Part shown: positions 7,040 to 16,056 of the stretch, one piece after another
How the letters are laid out: each line of letters starts with the position of its first letter
Position numbering within the stretch: the stretch's first letter is position 1
Translations under genes and position numbers: made by a program
Notes under the pieces: generated by a model
Database searches by the model: none
The model's input: only the letters and a program-made list of their open reading frames with translations
What the model was told of the DNA's origin: nothing
Origin: Brevibacillus_C sp046036945
Lineage (GTDB): Bacteria; Bacillota; Bacilli; Brevibacillales; Brevibacillaceae
Assembly (NCBI RefSeq): GCF_046036945.1
Contig: NZ_JBJQOQ010000002.1
Coordinates: forward strand, 303,158-367,157
Direction: 5' to 3'
Length of the DNA stretch: 64,000 nucleotides

Positions 7040-8155
7040 ATGGAACAATTGGAAATGTACGCACAATCAAACGGAGCTGGATATATCACCTTGACGACGG
7101 GGGAAGTCTTCAGCGGGCGGCTGTACGGGGCTCCGCTGGCGGCGACTGGTGAGGTGGTTTTTTATACAGGTATGACTGGATATCAAGAGGTGATGACCGA
7201 TCCGTCCTTTGCCGGGCAGCTGGTCACCTTTACGTATCCGCTGATCGGAAACTACGGAATCAACGATACCGACTACGAGTCGGGAAAGCCGGCCCTGTCT
7301 GGCATGATTGTGGGCGATCTGTGCGAGAAGCCCAGCCACTACCGGGCGAAGTACTCGCTGGCACAGGCAGCGGAGCGCTTTGGCTTTCCCATCCTCGCGG
7401 GCATCGATACGCGGGCGATAACCAAAATAGTCCGCACCCGTCACCTGGTGCACGGCGTAATCAGCGACAGGCCGCTGACGCCGGAAGAGATGTCAGCGTA
7501 CCGCTGGGATCACGCGAAAAAATCCCTGGTGGCAAGCGTTTCTTCTGCGAAGCAGATTCACTACCCCGGCAAAGGCGAGCATGTCGTGATCGTAGATCTG
7601 GGCATGAAGCAGTCGATTGCCGATGCGCTGGTGGAACTGGGCTGCAGCGTGACAGTCGTGCCGTTTGACACCAGCTTTGCCGAGATCGAAGCGCTGAAAC
7701 CTGCCGGCGTCGTGCTGTCCAACGGGCCGGGTGATCCCAATGACTTGATGGCGTACTGCAGCGAGTGGCGCAAGGCGGCGGAGAGATTTCCGACACTGGG
7801 CATCTGCCTCGGAAATCAGATGCTTGCCCTGATGTTCGGCGGCCGGACCGGGCGCCTGCCTTTCGGGCACCGCGGCGGCAACCATCCGGTCGTAGAGCTG
7901 GCGACAGGGAAGGTCTACATGACTTCGCAGAACCACGGCTACGTCGTGCAGGAGGAATCGCTCGATCAGCGGCAGTTGGAGGTTACGTACCGCAATGTCA
8001 ATGACGGTTCGGTAGAAGGTCTGCGCCATTTGTATTTGCCGATTACCGGCGTGCAGTTCCATCCCGAAGCCCATCCGGGCCCAAGCGATACATCGCATAT
8101 TTTGCAGCAGTTTACCAAGTCCTTGCAGTTACAGGGAGCGAGAAACTATGCCTAA
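7040..8155 (+). CDS. carA: Carbamoyl-phosphate synthase small subunit
   Basis: 371-residue glutamine amidotransferase subunit that supplies ammonia to CarB. The CPSase small-chain domain covers about residues 15-145. The class-I amidotransferase domain follows, with the nucleophile Cys in LGICLGNQ (about residue 258) and the His-Glu pair in QFHPEAHPG (about 342-350). The start is uncertain: GGAGAGGAG at 7031-7039 is too close to the ATG at 7040 but well placed for the in-frame TTG at 7049; an ATG at 7055 also exists. CarA and CarB overlap by 8 bases. With argF downstream and ARG boxes upstream, this is the arginine-linked synthase. Confidence 0.94.
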   Translation: MEQLEMYAQSNGAGYITLTTGEVFSGRLYGAPLAATGEVVFYTGMTGYQEVMTDPSFAGQLVTFTYPLIGNYGINDTDYESGKPALSGMIVGDLCEKPSHYRAKYSLAQAAERFGFPILAGIDTRAITKIVRTRHLVHGVISDRPLTPEEMSAYRWDHAKKSLVASVSSAKQIHYPGKGEHVVIVDLGMKQSIADALVELGCSVTVVPFDTSFAEIEALKPAGVVLSNGPGDPNDLMAYCSEWRKAAERFPTLGICLGNQMLALMFGGRTGRLPFGHRGGNHPVVELATGKVYMTSQNHGYVVQEESLDQRQLEVTYRNVNDGSVEGLRHLYLPITGVQFHPEAHPGPSDTSHILQQFTKSLQLQGARNYA

Positions 8156-11100
8156 ACAAGAACACATCAAAAAAGTGCTGGTGATCGGATCGGGTCCGAT
8201 CGTGATCGGGCAGGCGGCAGAATTTGATTACGCAGGTGCGCAAGCCTGCCTGTCTTTAAAAGAAGAAGGAGTACAAGTCGTCCTCGTCAACAACAATCCG
8301 GCGACGATCATGACAGACGAGCAGATGGCCGACAAGGTGTATCTGGAGCCGCTCACTGTGGGGTCGCTGACGAAAATTATTGAAAAAGAGCGGCCAGACG
8401 GCCTGCTGCCGACACTGGGTGGCCAGACCGGGCTTAATCTGGCGGTGGAATTGGCAGAAGCCGGAGTGCTCGAAAAGTACCAAGTCTCGCTGCTCGGGAC
8501 ACCGCTTGACGCGATTCAGAACGGAGAGGACCGCGAACTGTTTAAAAAGATGATGGCGGAAATCGGCGAACCGGTGCCGGAGAGCACCACCGTGCAAACG
8601 GTTGAGGCGGCGCTGCAGTTTGCCTCGCAGATCGGTTACCCGGTCATCGTCCGTCCCGCGTATACCCTCGGCGGCGCCGGCGGCGGTATCGCAGGAGATG
8701 AAGCCGAATTAAAAGCAGCGGCTGCGCGCGGAATCGCCGCCAGTCCGATCGGACAGATTCTCGTCGAACGCAGCGTCAAGGGCTGGAAAGAGATTGAATA
8801 CGAAGTGATGCGGGACGCAAACAACACCTGCATCATCGTTTGCAACATGGAAAACCTTGATCCAGTGGGAATCCACACCGGGGACAGCATCGTTGTCGCC
8901 CCTTCGCAGACCTTGACCGACCGCCAGTACCAGATGCTGCGCAGCGTATCCGTCAAGGTAATCCGCGCCCTGGGAGTGGTAGGAGGATGCAACATACAAT
9001 TTGCGCTAGACCCGGAATCTGACCGGTATTATCTGATTGAAGTAAATCCGCGGGTGAGCCGGTCCAGTGCCCTGGCATCAAAGGCTACCGGCTATCCGAT
9101 TGCCCGCATCGCTTCCAAATTGGCGCTCGGCTATCGCCTGGACGAGGTGCCCAACCCGATCACGGGCCACACCTACGCCAGCTTTGAACCGGCGATCGAT
9201 TACGTCGTCGTCAAGATCCCGCGTTGGCCGTTTGACAAGTTCGTCACGGCAAATCGACTGTTGGGCACGCAAATGAAGGCGACCGGCGAGGTCATGGCGA
9301 TCGGAAGCAATCTGGAGGCCGGGCTGTTAAAAGCAGTCCGTTCACTGGAGATCGGCGTGCAGCATCTGTCACATCCCGAGACGGAGGCCATGTCTGACGA
9401 TGCGCTCAAAAAGGAGCTTGCCGAAGCGACGGACATCCGCTTGTTTGCCTTAGCGGCGGCGATCCGACGGGGAATGCCGGAGGAACAACTGCATGAGATT
9501 ACCAGGGTGGACCCTTTCTTTTTGCGAAGCATCCAGCGAATTGTGCGGCTGGAAGATCTGCTCGGCCAGACCGGTTTTGACCAGCTTGATCCTGAACTGC
9601 TGCAAGAGGCAAAGCACCGCGGCTTTACCGATAAGACCATCGCCCAGCTCACCCGGACAACGTCCGAAGAGGTGCGGGCCAAGCGGTTGGCGTGGGGCAT
9701 TTTGCCCAGCTATAAAATAGTAGACACGTGTGCAGCCGAATTTGATGCCGAAACTCCTTACTACTACTCCACCTGGAAGGGTCATGACGAGGTGACTGAA
9801 CAGACGGGACGCAAGGTGCTGGTATTGGGGTCTGGTCCGATCCGCATCGGACAGGGAATCGAATTCGACTACTGCTCCGTGCATGCAGCCAAGGCCTTGC
9901 AAGCGCAAGGAATTGCCGCCATCGTCGTCAACAATAACCCGGAGACGGTCAGCACCGATTATGAAACAGCCGATCATCTCTACTTTGAACCGCTGACAGT
10001 GGAAGACGTGCTGAATGTGGCGCAGCGGGAACAGGTGGAAGGCGTGATGGTCCAGTTCGGCGGCCAAACGGCGATTAACCTGGCACTGCCATTGGCCAAG
10101 GCAGGACTTGCCGTGATGGGAACGCCGCTTGCCGCGGTGGAACGCGTCGAGGACCGGGAGCTGTTTTACGAATTGCTGCGCAGCCTCAAGATTCCGCACA
10201 TCCCCGGAAAAGGGGTATCCTCTTTGGCGGAAGCCCTCGAAACGGCTGAACGCATCGGCTATCCGGTGCTGCTGCGCCCCTCCTATGTGATCGGCGGCCA
10301 GGGCATGACGGTAGCGGAAAATCAGGCAGAGCTGACAGAGGCGGTTGAAGGCTGGCTGACAGCGGAGCGGGAGGCCAATTTCTTCCCGCTGCTAGTCGAC
10401 AAGTTTATATCCGGACTGGAAGTGGAAGTGGATGCCGTCAGTGACGGAGAGAACGTCATCATCCCGGGTATTTTTCAGCACGTGGAGAAGGCAGGGATCC
10501 ATTCCGGAGACAGCATCGCCCTGTTCCCGGCTCCCGGGTTGACCGGGGAGCAGCGGGATGCGCTGGTAACCTATACGAAGCTCATTGCCAAGGAGATGGG
10601 CGCCGTAGGGTTGGTGAACATCCAGTTCGTTATCGGCGACGGCACGGTGTACGTACTCGAGGTAAACCCGCGGGCATCGCGGACCGTCCCGATCATCAGC
10701 AAAGTGACAGGCGTGCCGATGGTAGAGCTGGCGATCCGGGCCCAGTTAGGAGAAAAGCTGGCTGACATGGGATACGGTCTCGGGCTGCTTCCCGACATCC
10801 CGTTTGCAGTCGTAAAGGCGCCGGTATTTTCTACAGCCAAACTGCTCGGGGTCGATCCGGCTCTTGGACCGGAGATGAAATCAACGGGCGAAATCCTCGG
10901 CTTGGGCCGGTCGTTTACGGCTGCGGCTGCCAAAGCGTTCCACTACAAAGACGGGATTATCTCTGCGCTGAAGCCGGGCGATCTGCTGCTGCTGTCGCTG
11001 TCGGCAGGCGACAAGCATCGCTTCCAGCCGCATCTGGAGAAGCTGCTCGCTGCCGGCGTCCAGTTTGCGGCAACGCCGGGAACCGCCCGCTTCCTGCGGG

Positions 11101-11387
11101 AGAACGGTGCCGAACCGGTCATGGAAGTAGCGGACGAAAGCAGCTGTCTGCAGGTAATCGGGGAGCACCGGGTAGCCCTGTCGCTGATCACCGCGACCAA
11201 GGGCAACCGTCAGGGACGCTTTGGGTTTGCCTTGCGCAGCTTGTGTCTGCAAAAAGGAATTCCATTATTTACGGCTTTGGAAACATTTGCCCTGTTCATA
11301 CAAACATGCCTGGAAGGGGAGAGTGACGAACATGAATCTTGCGAAGATATCAGAGAGCTGGCCAACCGTACAACCGTCGGTCTTTAA
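8148..11387 (+). CDS. carB: Carbamoyl-phosphate synthase large subunit
   Basis: 1079-residue subunit that makes carbamoyl phosphate from bicarbonate, two ATP and ammonia. The two homologous ATP-grasp halves are visible (about residues 1-400 and 550-940), each opening with a GSGPI-x-IGQ-x-x-EFDY type motif (residues 14-28 and again near 565). The last 140 residues form the allosteric domain. Full family length. The ATG at 8148 lies within the end of carA. The 3' end overlaps argF by 56 bases, so the three genes are coupled. Confidence 0.97.
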   Translation: MPKQEHIKKVLVIGSGPIVIGQAAEFDYAGAQACLSLKEEGVQVVLVNNNPATIMTDEQMADKVYLEPLTVGSLTKIIEKERPDGLLPTLGGQTGLNLAVELAEAGVLEKYQVSLLGTPLDAIQNGEDRELFKKMMAEIGEPVPESTTVQTVEAALQFASQIGYPVIVRPAYTLGGAGGGIAGDEAELKAAAARGIAASPIGQILVERSVKGWKEIEYEVMRDANNTCIIVCNMENLDPVGIHTGDSIVVAPSQTLTDRQYQMLRSVSVKVIRALGVVGGCNIQFALDPESDRYYLIEVNPRVSRSSALASKATGYPIARIASKLALGYRLDEVPNPITGHTYASFEPAIDYVVVKIPRWPFDKFVTANRLLGTQMKATGEVMAIGSNLEAGLLKAVRSLEIGVQHLSHPETEAMSDDALKKELAEATDIRLFALAAAIRRGMPEEQLHEITRVDPFFLRSIQRIVRLEDLLGQTGFDQLDPELLQEAKHRGFTDKTIAQLTRTTSEEVRAKRLAWGILPSYKIVDTCAAEFDAETPYYYSTWKGHDEVTEQTGRKVLVLGSGPIRIGQGIEFDYCSVHAAKALQAQGIAAIVVNNNPETVSTDYETADHLYFEPLTVEDVLNVAQREQVEGVMVQFGGQTAINLALPLAKAGLAVMGTPLAAVERVEDRELFYELLRSLKIPHIPGKGVSSLAEALETAERIGYPVLLRPSYVIGGQGMTVAENQAELTEAVEGWLTAEREANFFPLLVDKFISGLEVEVDAVSDGENVIIPGIFQHVEKAGIHSGDSIALFPAPGLTGEQRDALVTYTKLIAKEMGAVGLVNIQFVIGDGTVYVLEVNPRASRTVPIISKVTGVPMVELAIRAQLGEKLADMGYGLGLLPDIPFAVVKAPVFSTAKLLGVDPALGPEMKSTGEILGLGRSFTAAAAKAFHYKDGIISALKPGDLLLLSLSAGDKHRFQPHLEKLLAAGVQFAATPGTARFLRENGAEPVMEVADESSCLQVIGEHRVALSLITATKGNRQGRFGFALRSLCLQKGIPLFTALETFALFIQTCLEGESDEHESCEDIRELANRTTVGL

Positions 11388-12303
11388 AGGCAAGGATCTG
11401 CTGCGGATTGACGAATTTTCCGGTGATGAGCTGCTGTATCTGCTGCAGTCGGCCCTGCACCTGAAACAACTGCAAAAAAGCGGGCAGCAGCACCAACCGC
11501 TTAAAGGAAAGACGCTGGGGATGATTTTTGACAAAGCATCGACTCGCACCCGGGTCTCTTTTGAAGTAGGCATGTACCAGCTTGGCGGCATGGGCATGTT
11601 CTTGAGCGGCAAGGAGCTGCAGCTTGGACGGGGAGAGCCGATCAGCGACACGGCGCAGGTACTGTCCCGCTATATCGATGCGATCATGATTCGCACCTAC
11701 TCCCATGCCGATGTGGAGCAGCTGGCAAAATATGCAAGCATTCCGATCATCAACGGATTAACGGACATGTTCCACCCCTGTCAGGCGTTGGCCGACATGA
11801 TGACGATCCTGGAACACAAAGGCCGTTTGCAGGGCGTCAAGCTGGCTTATGTAGGGGACGGGAACAACGTAGCCAACTCGCTCGTCCTCGCCGCTGCCCT
11901 GCTCGGGGTGGATGTGAGCGTAGCGGCTCCCGCCGGGTACAACATGTCCGAGGAGATCGTCAAGACGGCGCAGCAGTACGCCAGCGAAAGCGGCGCTTTG
12001 CTGACGTTTACGGACGATCCGGTACAGGCTGTCACGGGTGCTGACGCCATCTACACAGACGTATGGACCAGCATGGGCTTCGAGGAGGAAAATGAAGTGC
12101 GGCTCAAGGCGTTTCAAGGATATCAAATCGATGAACAGCTTGCCCGTTATGCCGCTGCAGACTACATCTTCCTGCACTGCCTGCCGGCTCACCGCGGCGA
12201 AGAAGTTGCGGCAGAGATCATTGACGGCGGACATTCGGTTGTCTTCGACCAGGCGGAAAATCGCTTGCACGCGCAGAAGGCAGTATTGGCGGCGTTAATC
12301 TAA
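11332..12303 (+). CDS. argF: Ornithine carbamoyltransferase
   Basis: 323-residue enzyme that makes citrulline from ornithine and carbamoyl phosphate. The carbamoyl-phosphate loop STRTRVSFE (about residues 68-76), HPCQALAD (about 146-153) and the ornithine/catalytic HCLPAHRGEE (about 285-294) are all present. The start ATG at 11332 is inside the last 56 bases of carB, with GGAAGGGGAGAG at 11312-11323. The length is near the Bacillus enzyme (319). The gene ends in a long-stem terminator. Confidence 0.95.
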   Translation: MNLAKISESWPTVQPSVFKGKDLLRIDEFSGDELLYLLQSALHLKQLQKSGQQHQPLKGKTLGMIFDKASTRTRVSFEVGMYQLGGMGMFLSGKELQLGRGEPISDTAQVLSRYIDAIMIRTYSHADVEQLAKYASIPIINGLTDMFHPCQALADMMTILEHKGRLQGVKLAYVGDGNNVANSLVLAAALLGVDVSVAAPAGYNMSEEIVKTAQQYASESGALLTFTDDPVQAVTGADAIYTDVWTSMGFEEENEVRLKAFQGYQIDEQLARYAAADYIFLHCLPAHRGEEVAAEIIDGGHSVVFDQAENRLHAQKAVLAALI

Positions 12304-12316
12304 AAGCAAGCAGATA

Positions 12317-12384
12317 AAACGATTGTTCTCTCGCGACAACACTGTTCAAAGAGCACAGAGCGAGAGTGAACAATCGTTTTTTTT
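12317..12384 (+). terminator. Long-stem terminator after argF
   Basis: Arms AAAACGATTGTTC (12317-12329) and GAACAATCGTTTT (12368-12380), extended inward by TCTCGC/GCGAGA, followed by eight T in total. Confidence 0.9.
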
Positions 12385-12476
12385 GCTTGAAAAGCTTCTT
12401 CTCTAGTAAAACTCGACAACTTCTGCAAGAAGACTGCGATCAAAGCTTTTCTTACGGCAAAATCCGATCAATTTCT

Positions 12477-12501
12477 AGGAAAAAAGAACTATTTTCTGAA
12501 A
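12477..12501 (+). promoter_or_regulatory. Possible sigma-H-like promoter before the peptide gene
   Basis: AGGAAAA (12477-12483), 11 bases, TCTGAAA (12495-12501) partly fits the sigma-H pattern AGGAWWW-N11/12-RNNGAAT, with two mismatches in the -10. A Spo0A-box-like TGCCGAA is at 12529-12535. Both are short motifs in an AT-rich leader of about 210 bases (12385-12596) where I see no other gene. Confidence 0.22.
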
Positions 12502-12596
12502 AGTCTATTAAAATATGAAATTGATGATTGCCGAAATTTGTCATTTCCATGTAAAATAAACACAAAAGATAGGGACTCCAACAAGGAGGGATCAAG

Positions 12597-12674
12597 ATGA
12601 AGAAGCTATTTACAGCTATTCTCTTGGTCGCAGGAATCGTGGCTGCGACTTCAGCAAACTGGCACATCGGATAA
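12597..12674 (+). CDS. 25-codon secreted-peptide gene (possible signalling peptide)
   Basis: ATG at 12597 with AAGGAGGG at 12583-12590. The product is 25 residues: MKK, a hydrophobic core LFTAILLVAGIVAA, then TSA before the C-terminal NWHIG. It looks like a complete signal peptide with an A-x-A-like cleavage site (after Ser19-Ala20) that would release the pentapeptide NWHIG. The gene has its own terminator (12695-12721) and is separated from both neighbours. Phr-type and other RRNPP pheromones of Bacilli are also short exported C-terminal peptides, but their precursors are usually longer, and no Rap/PlcR-like receptor gene lies in the window. It could instead be a small membrane protein. The gene itself is well supported; its role is inference. 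Confidence 0.65.
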   Translation: MKKLFTAILLVAGIVAATSANWHIG

Positions 12675-12694
12675 TTGCAGAAGTGAATGCCTGG

Positions 12695-12721
12695 AAAACA
12701 CCGCTAGAAAGTGGTGTTTTT
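12695..12721 (+). terminator. Terminator of the peptide gene
   Basis: Perfect 8-bp stem AAAACACC/GGTGTTTT (12695-12702 with 12713-12720), 10-base loop, and T run. Confidence 0.85.
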
Positions 12722-12808
12722 CACTTCATACGAAAAGCTTTCTATAGAATCTATTACGGGTGCATCAGACAGTGAAAGCGATAGAAACTTGAAAAAGGGG
12801 GGAACATC

Positions 12809-13360
12809 ATGCTGTTGGACGTAATCTTATTCTCTTTTATCGTTGCTTTTTTGCGTGGCGGTCGAATCAGAAACATACCCACCTTTCACAAGCTGCCGTT
12901 TCTCGCGGCAAGCCTCCTGCTCCAGCTTTGCTCAGCGCTGATGCCGGAGTGGGGCGGCGGATTTGTTTCACTGGCTTATGTATGTATACTGCTTTTCTTC
13001 TTTTATAATCGCGTACACGAAGATATTCGCATTTTCCTAATCGGTTGGCTGTTGAATTCATTAGTGATCTGGACGAATCTGGGACGGATGCCCGTTGACC
13101 TGAAACTGGCGGAAAAGCTGCCGTATTCCATCGAACCGATCGTAAACGGGACGGACTTCAAACACACCGTGTTGAGCGAGGCGACCCACTTGCCCTTTCT
13201 CAGTGACATTATCTACATGCCGTTTCCGATACCGCGCCTGATAAGCGTCGGGGACATGTTTATCATGTTAGGAACCTTCTTTTTGGTTCAACGGATCATG
13301 AACAGGCCCATCTCGCTTGTTCGCCTCAGAGCAGGTAAACCCTATGCGGCCAAACATTGA
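12809..13360 (+). CDS. DUF5317-family membrane protein
   Basis: 183-residue integral membrane protein with about four to five hydrophobic segments (near residues 1-14, 29-45, 48-66, 72-88 and 143-163). The conserved-looking NLGRMPV (about residues 90-96) and the overall layout match DUF5317 proteins of Firmicutes and Actinobacteria, whose function is unknown. The start ATG at 12809 follows AAAGGGGGGA. The 3' end overlaps the following HD-GYP gene by 17 bases, so the two are co-translated and probably work together. The 130 bases upstream hold the peptide-gene terminator and no clear promoter. Confidence 0.75.
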   Translation: MLLDVILFSFIVAFLRGGRIRNIPTFHKLPFLAASLLLQLCSALMPEWGGGFVSLAYVCILLFFFYNRVHEDIRIFLIGWLLNSLVIWTNLGRMPVDLKLAEKLPYSIEPIVNGTDFKHTVLSEATHLPFLSDIIYMPFPIPRLISVGDMFIMLGTFFLVQRIMNRPISLVRLRAGKPYAAKH

Positions 13361-14663
13361 CATCCGACGTACGCTCGTCTCCCTTCTGGTCCGCGTAGGC
13401 TATCCCATGGCGGGGCTTGCGATTCTTTATACCGCGCTGCCATACTGGGAAACGAGGGAGCATTGGGGTACCCTGATCGGCTACACGGTGCTGACGATCA
13501 TTTGTACGTTCGCACCGGTAAGCACCTATAATGCAAGGCTGACGCTGAATAATGCGGTTCTCTTCTCCGGCATCCTTTTGTACGGATCATGGATAGCCGT
13601 CTGGTGTGCGATTCTGGAAATTCTGATCGTCTCCTCGCTTGTCAGGTCATCGGTCAGCAAAGCGGCTGCGAATGCCGGTCAGATGTTAATTACCGTCTGG
13701 TTTGCAAGCTTGGTTCGGGATTGGATGTTTGGTGCCTTTGACGCTTCTTGGTGGGTTGTCCTCGACCTGATCCTGATCTTGATCTATTGGCTTGCCAACA
13801 CTTGTTTGGTAGCTGTAGGGATATCCTATTTCTTCCATGCGCCGTGGTTGGAAACGATGACCAGGATGGTAAAAACGGGGACGACCACTTATATTCTGTT
13901 AATGCTGATCGGCGGACTCGGAGCCCGGCTGGTCAGCGCGTATGGCATCTATGCCTTTATCCCGCTCCTTGCACAGATCATTGCGATAAGCATTGTTTTT
14001 CACAGATATTTTGGGGGGATGAAAAAGCTGGAGCATCTCAACGACTCTTTCCTCGTAACGCTGGCAGCTTCGATTGATGCAAGAGATCCGTATACGCACG
14101 GGCATTCTTACCGGGTGGCGCACTGGGCTCGGGAAATCTCCCATGTGCTGGGACTCGGCAAGGCGCAGGTTGATGAAATCTACTACGGGGGGATCCTTCA
14201 CGACATCGGCAAGATTGGCATAGAAGATGAGATCCTAAAAAAAGAAGGGAAACTGTCCAAGGAGGAATACGCCAAGATCCAGCAGCATCCGGTGATCGGA
14301 TATCAAATCGTGAGGCAGGCGGGCGTATTTGACGAACTGCTGCCAGCGATTCGATCTCATCACGAACGCATAGACGGGAAAGGGTATCCGGACGGTCTCA
14401 GAGGGGCCGAGATTCCGTTGGCGGCCCGCATCCTCGCCATATCGGACGCTTTCGACGCCATGGTCTCAGACCGTCCCTACCGGAAAGGAATTCCGGTAGA
14501 AGTGGCGCTCGAGAGGATTGAGGAGGCTTCGGGAACGCAGTTTGACGCCAATATCGCCGAAAAGTTCGTCAACATTATCAGGAATTACCCGCCCGAGGAG
14601 TTTGAGATCATCATGAACAAAAAAGGTCACTGGAAGAGTGACTCTAATGAAAAGACAGGGTAG
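13344..14663 (+). CDS. Membrane HD-GYP domain protein, probable cyclic-di-GMP phosphodiesterase
   Basis: 439 residues. The N-terminal part (about 1-225) has six or more membrane helices, a sensor-like module. The C-terminal HD-GYP domain (about 235-430) keeps the metal and catalytic signature: HGHSYRVA, the HD pair in GGILHDIGKIG, SHHERIDGKGYPDGL and SDAFDAMVSDRPYRKG. HD-GYP enzymes cleave cyclic di-GMP to pGpG or GMP; activity here is inferred from intact motifs. The start ATG at 13344 lies inside the DUF5317 gene with only a weak ribosome site, consistent with coupling. A long GC hairpin at 14668-14699 follows. Confidence 0.85.
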   Translation: MRPNIDIRRTLVSLLVRVGYPMAGLAILYTALPYWETREHWGTLIGYTVLTIICTFAPVSTYNARLTLNNAVLFSGILLYGSWIAVWCAILEILIVSSLVRSSVSKAAANAGQMLITVWFASLVRDWMFGAFDASWWVVLDLILILIYWLANTCLVAVGISYFFHAPWLETMTRMVKTGTTTYILLMLIGGLGARLVSAYGIYAFIPLLAQIIAISIVFHRYFGGMKKLEHLNDSFLVTLAASIDARDPYTHGHSYRVAHWAREISHVLGLGKAQVDEIYYGGILHDIGKIGIEDEILKKEGKLSKEEYAKIQQHPVIGYQIVRQAGVFDELLPAIRSHHERIDGKGYPDGLRGAEIPLAARILAISDAFDAMVSDRPYRKGIPVEVALERIEEASGTQFDANIAEKFVNIIRNYPPEEFEIIMNKKGHWKSDSNEKTG

Positions 14664-14667
14664 AGAG

Positions 14668-14699
14668 CAGCCCTGGTGCCGGTCATGGCGCCAGGGCTG
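14668..14699 (+). terminator. Hairpin after the HD-GYP gene
   Basis: Stem CAGCCCTGG-T-GCC with GGC-G-CCAGGGCTG. It lacks a T tract, so it may be an mRNA 3'-end stabiliser or a factor-dependent terminator. Confidence 0.5.
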
Positions 14700-14726
14700 T
14701 CCGCATGATTGGGACCAAAAAAGTGA

Positions 14727-14761
14727 TTGTATTTTTATTAGTCCGTATGTATAATTAATCA
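14727..14761 (+). promoter_or_regulatory. argG promoter with two ARG boxes
   Basis: TTGTAT (14727-14732), 17 bp, TATAAT (14750-14755). The ARG-box-like TGTATTTTTATTAG (14728-14741) covers the -35 and TGTATAATTAATCA (14748-14761, one mismatch) covers the -10; they start 20 bp apart. The stretch 14725-14764 is nearly the same as the carA promoter (about 34 of 40 bases). Confidence 0.8.
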
Positions 14762-14796
14762 CAAGATGAAACATGAACGAATGGAGAGGGGAAACT

Positions 14797-16056
14797 ATGG
14801 CAAAAGAAAAGATCGTTTTGGCCTATTCCGGCGGATTGGATACTTCTGTAGCAATCAAATGGCTGCAGGAAACATATAACTACGATGTCATTGCGGTGGC
14901 GCTTGATGTCGGGGAAGGAAAAGATCTCGAATTCGTCCAGCAGAAGGCATTAAAAGTAGGGGCATTGAAATCGTATGTCGTCGATGCGAAGGAGACGTTC
15001 GCTCAGGAGTACGTGCTGCCGGCGCTGAAAGCAAACACGATGTACGAAGGAAAGTACCCGCTCGTCTCTGCACTGTCGCGCTACCTGATCTCCCGCGTGC
15101 TGGTGGAGATCGCGGAAAAAGAAGGGGCCGTAGCGGTAGCCCATGGCTGCACAGGCAAAGGAAACGACCAGGTTCGCTTTGACGTCTCCTTTACGGCGCT
15201 GAATCCCAACCTGAAGATTGTCGCTCCTGTTCGCGAATGGGGCTGGACCCGCGACGAGGAGATTAAATATGCGGCGGAACACGGCATTCCGATCCCGATC
15301 GACCTCGACAATCCGTACAGCATCGACCAGAACCTCTGGGGCAGAAGTTGTGAGTGCGGAGTGCTGGAAGATCCGTGGGCAGCCCCGCCTGAAGGAGCGT
15401 ATGATTTGACCAAGTCGATCGAAGACGCTCCGGATCAACCGGAAGAGATCGAGATCACCTTTGTTCAAGGGGTGCCGACGGCTCTGAACGGAGAAGAGCT
15501 GCCGCTGTCCGAACTGATTCTCAAGTTAAACAAAATCGCCGGCGAGCACGGCGTAGGCCGGATCGACCACGTGGAAAACCGCCTCGTTGGCATCAAGTCC
15601 CGCGAAGTGTACGAGACGCCGGCAGCCACCACGCTGATCCTGGCGCACCGTGAGCTGGAAAGCTTGACACAGCCTCGCGAAATCGCCCAATTCAAGCCGA
15701 TCATCGAGTTGAAAATGGCTCAGGTCATCTACGAAGGACTCTGGTACTCGCCGATTCGCAACGCGCTGGAGGCCTTCGTCGAAGAAACGCAAAAGTTCGT
15801 CAGCGGCGTCGTCCGGGTGAAACTGCATAAAGGACATGCAGTGGTCGTAGGGCGCAAATCGGCTTCTTCCCTGTACAGCCACGAGCTGGCTACTTACGCG
15901 GAAGGGGATCAATTCGACCACAAAGCGGCCCTCGGCTTCATCAAGCTCTGGGGCCTGCCGACCAAAGTACACGCGCAAGTGAACGAAGGACATACGCAAT
16001 CGTCGTTCAAAACCGATATCAAAATCATTGACGCGAAGGATGCGGTAACACCATGA
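14797..16056 (+). CDS. argG: Argininosuccinate synthase
   Basis: 419-residue enzyme that joins citrulline and aspartate with ATP hydrolysis to AMP. The P-loop-like AYSGGLDTSV is at residues 9-18. The substrate segments HGCTGKGNDQVRF (about 117-129) and SREVYETPA are present. The start ATG at 14797 has GAGAGGGG upstream; an in-frame ATG at 14773 lies outside a good ribosome site. The stop overlaps the argH start by 4 bases (ATGA). Confidence 0.96.
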   Translation: MAKEKIVLAYSGGLDTSVAIKWLQETYNYDVIAVALDVGEGKDLEFVQQKALKVGALKSYVVDAKETFAQEYVLPALKANTMYEGKYPLVSALSRYLISRVLVEIAEKEGAVAVAHGCTGKGNDQVRFDVSFTALNPNLKIVAPVREWGWTRDEEIKYAAEHGIPIPIDLDNPYSIDQNLWGRSCECGVLEDPWAAPPEGAYDLTKSIEDAPDQPEEIEITFVQGVPTALNGEELPLSELILKLNKIAGEHGVGRIDHVENRLVGIKSREVYETPAATTLILAHRELESLTQPREIAQFKPIIELKMAQVIYEGLWYSPIRNALEAFVEETQKFVSGVVRVKLHKGHAVVVGRKSASSLYSHELATYAEGDQFDHKAALGFIKLWGLPTKVHAQVNEGHTQSSFKTDIKIIDAKDAVTP

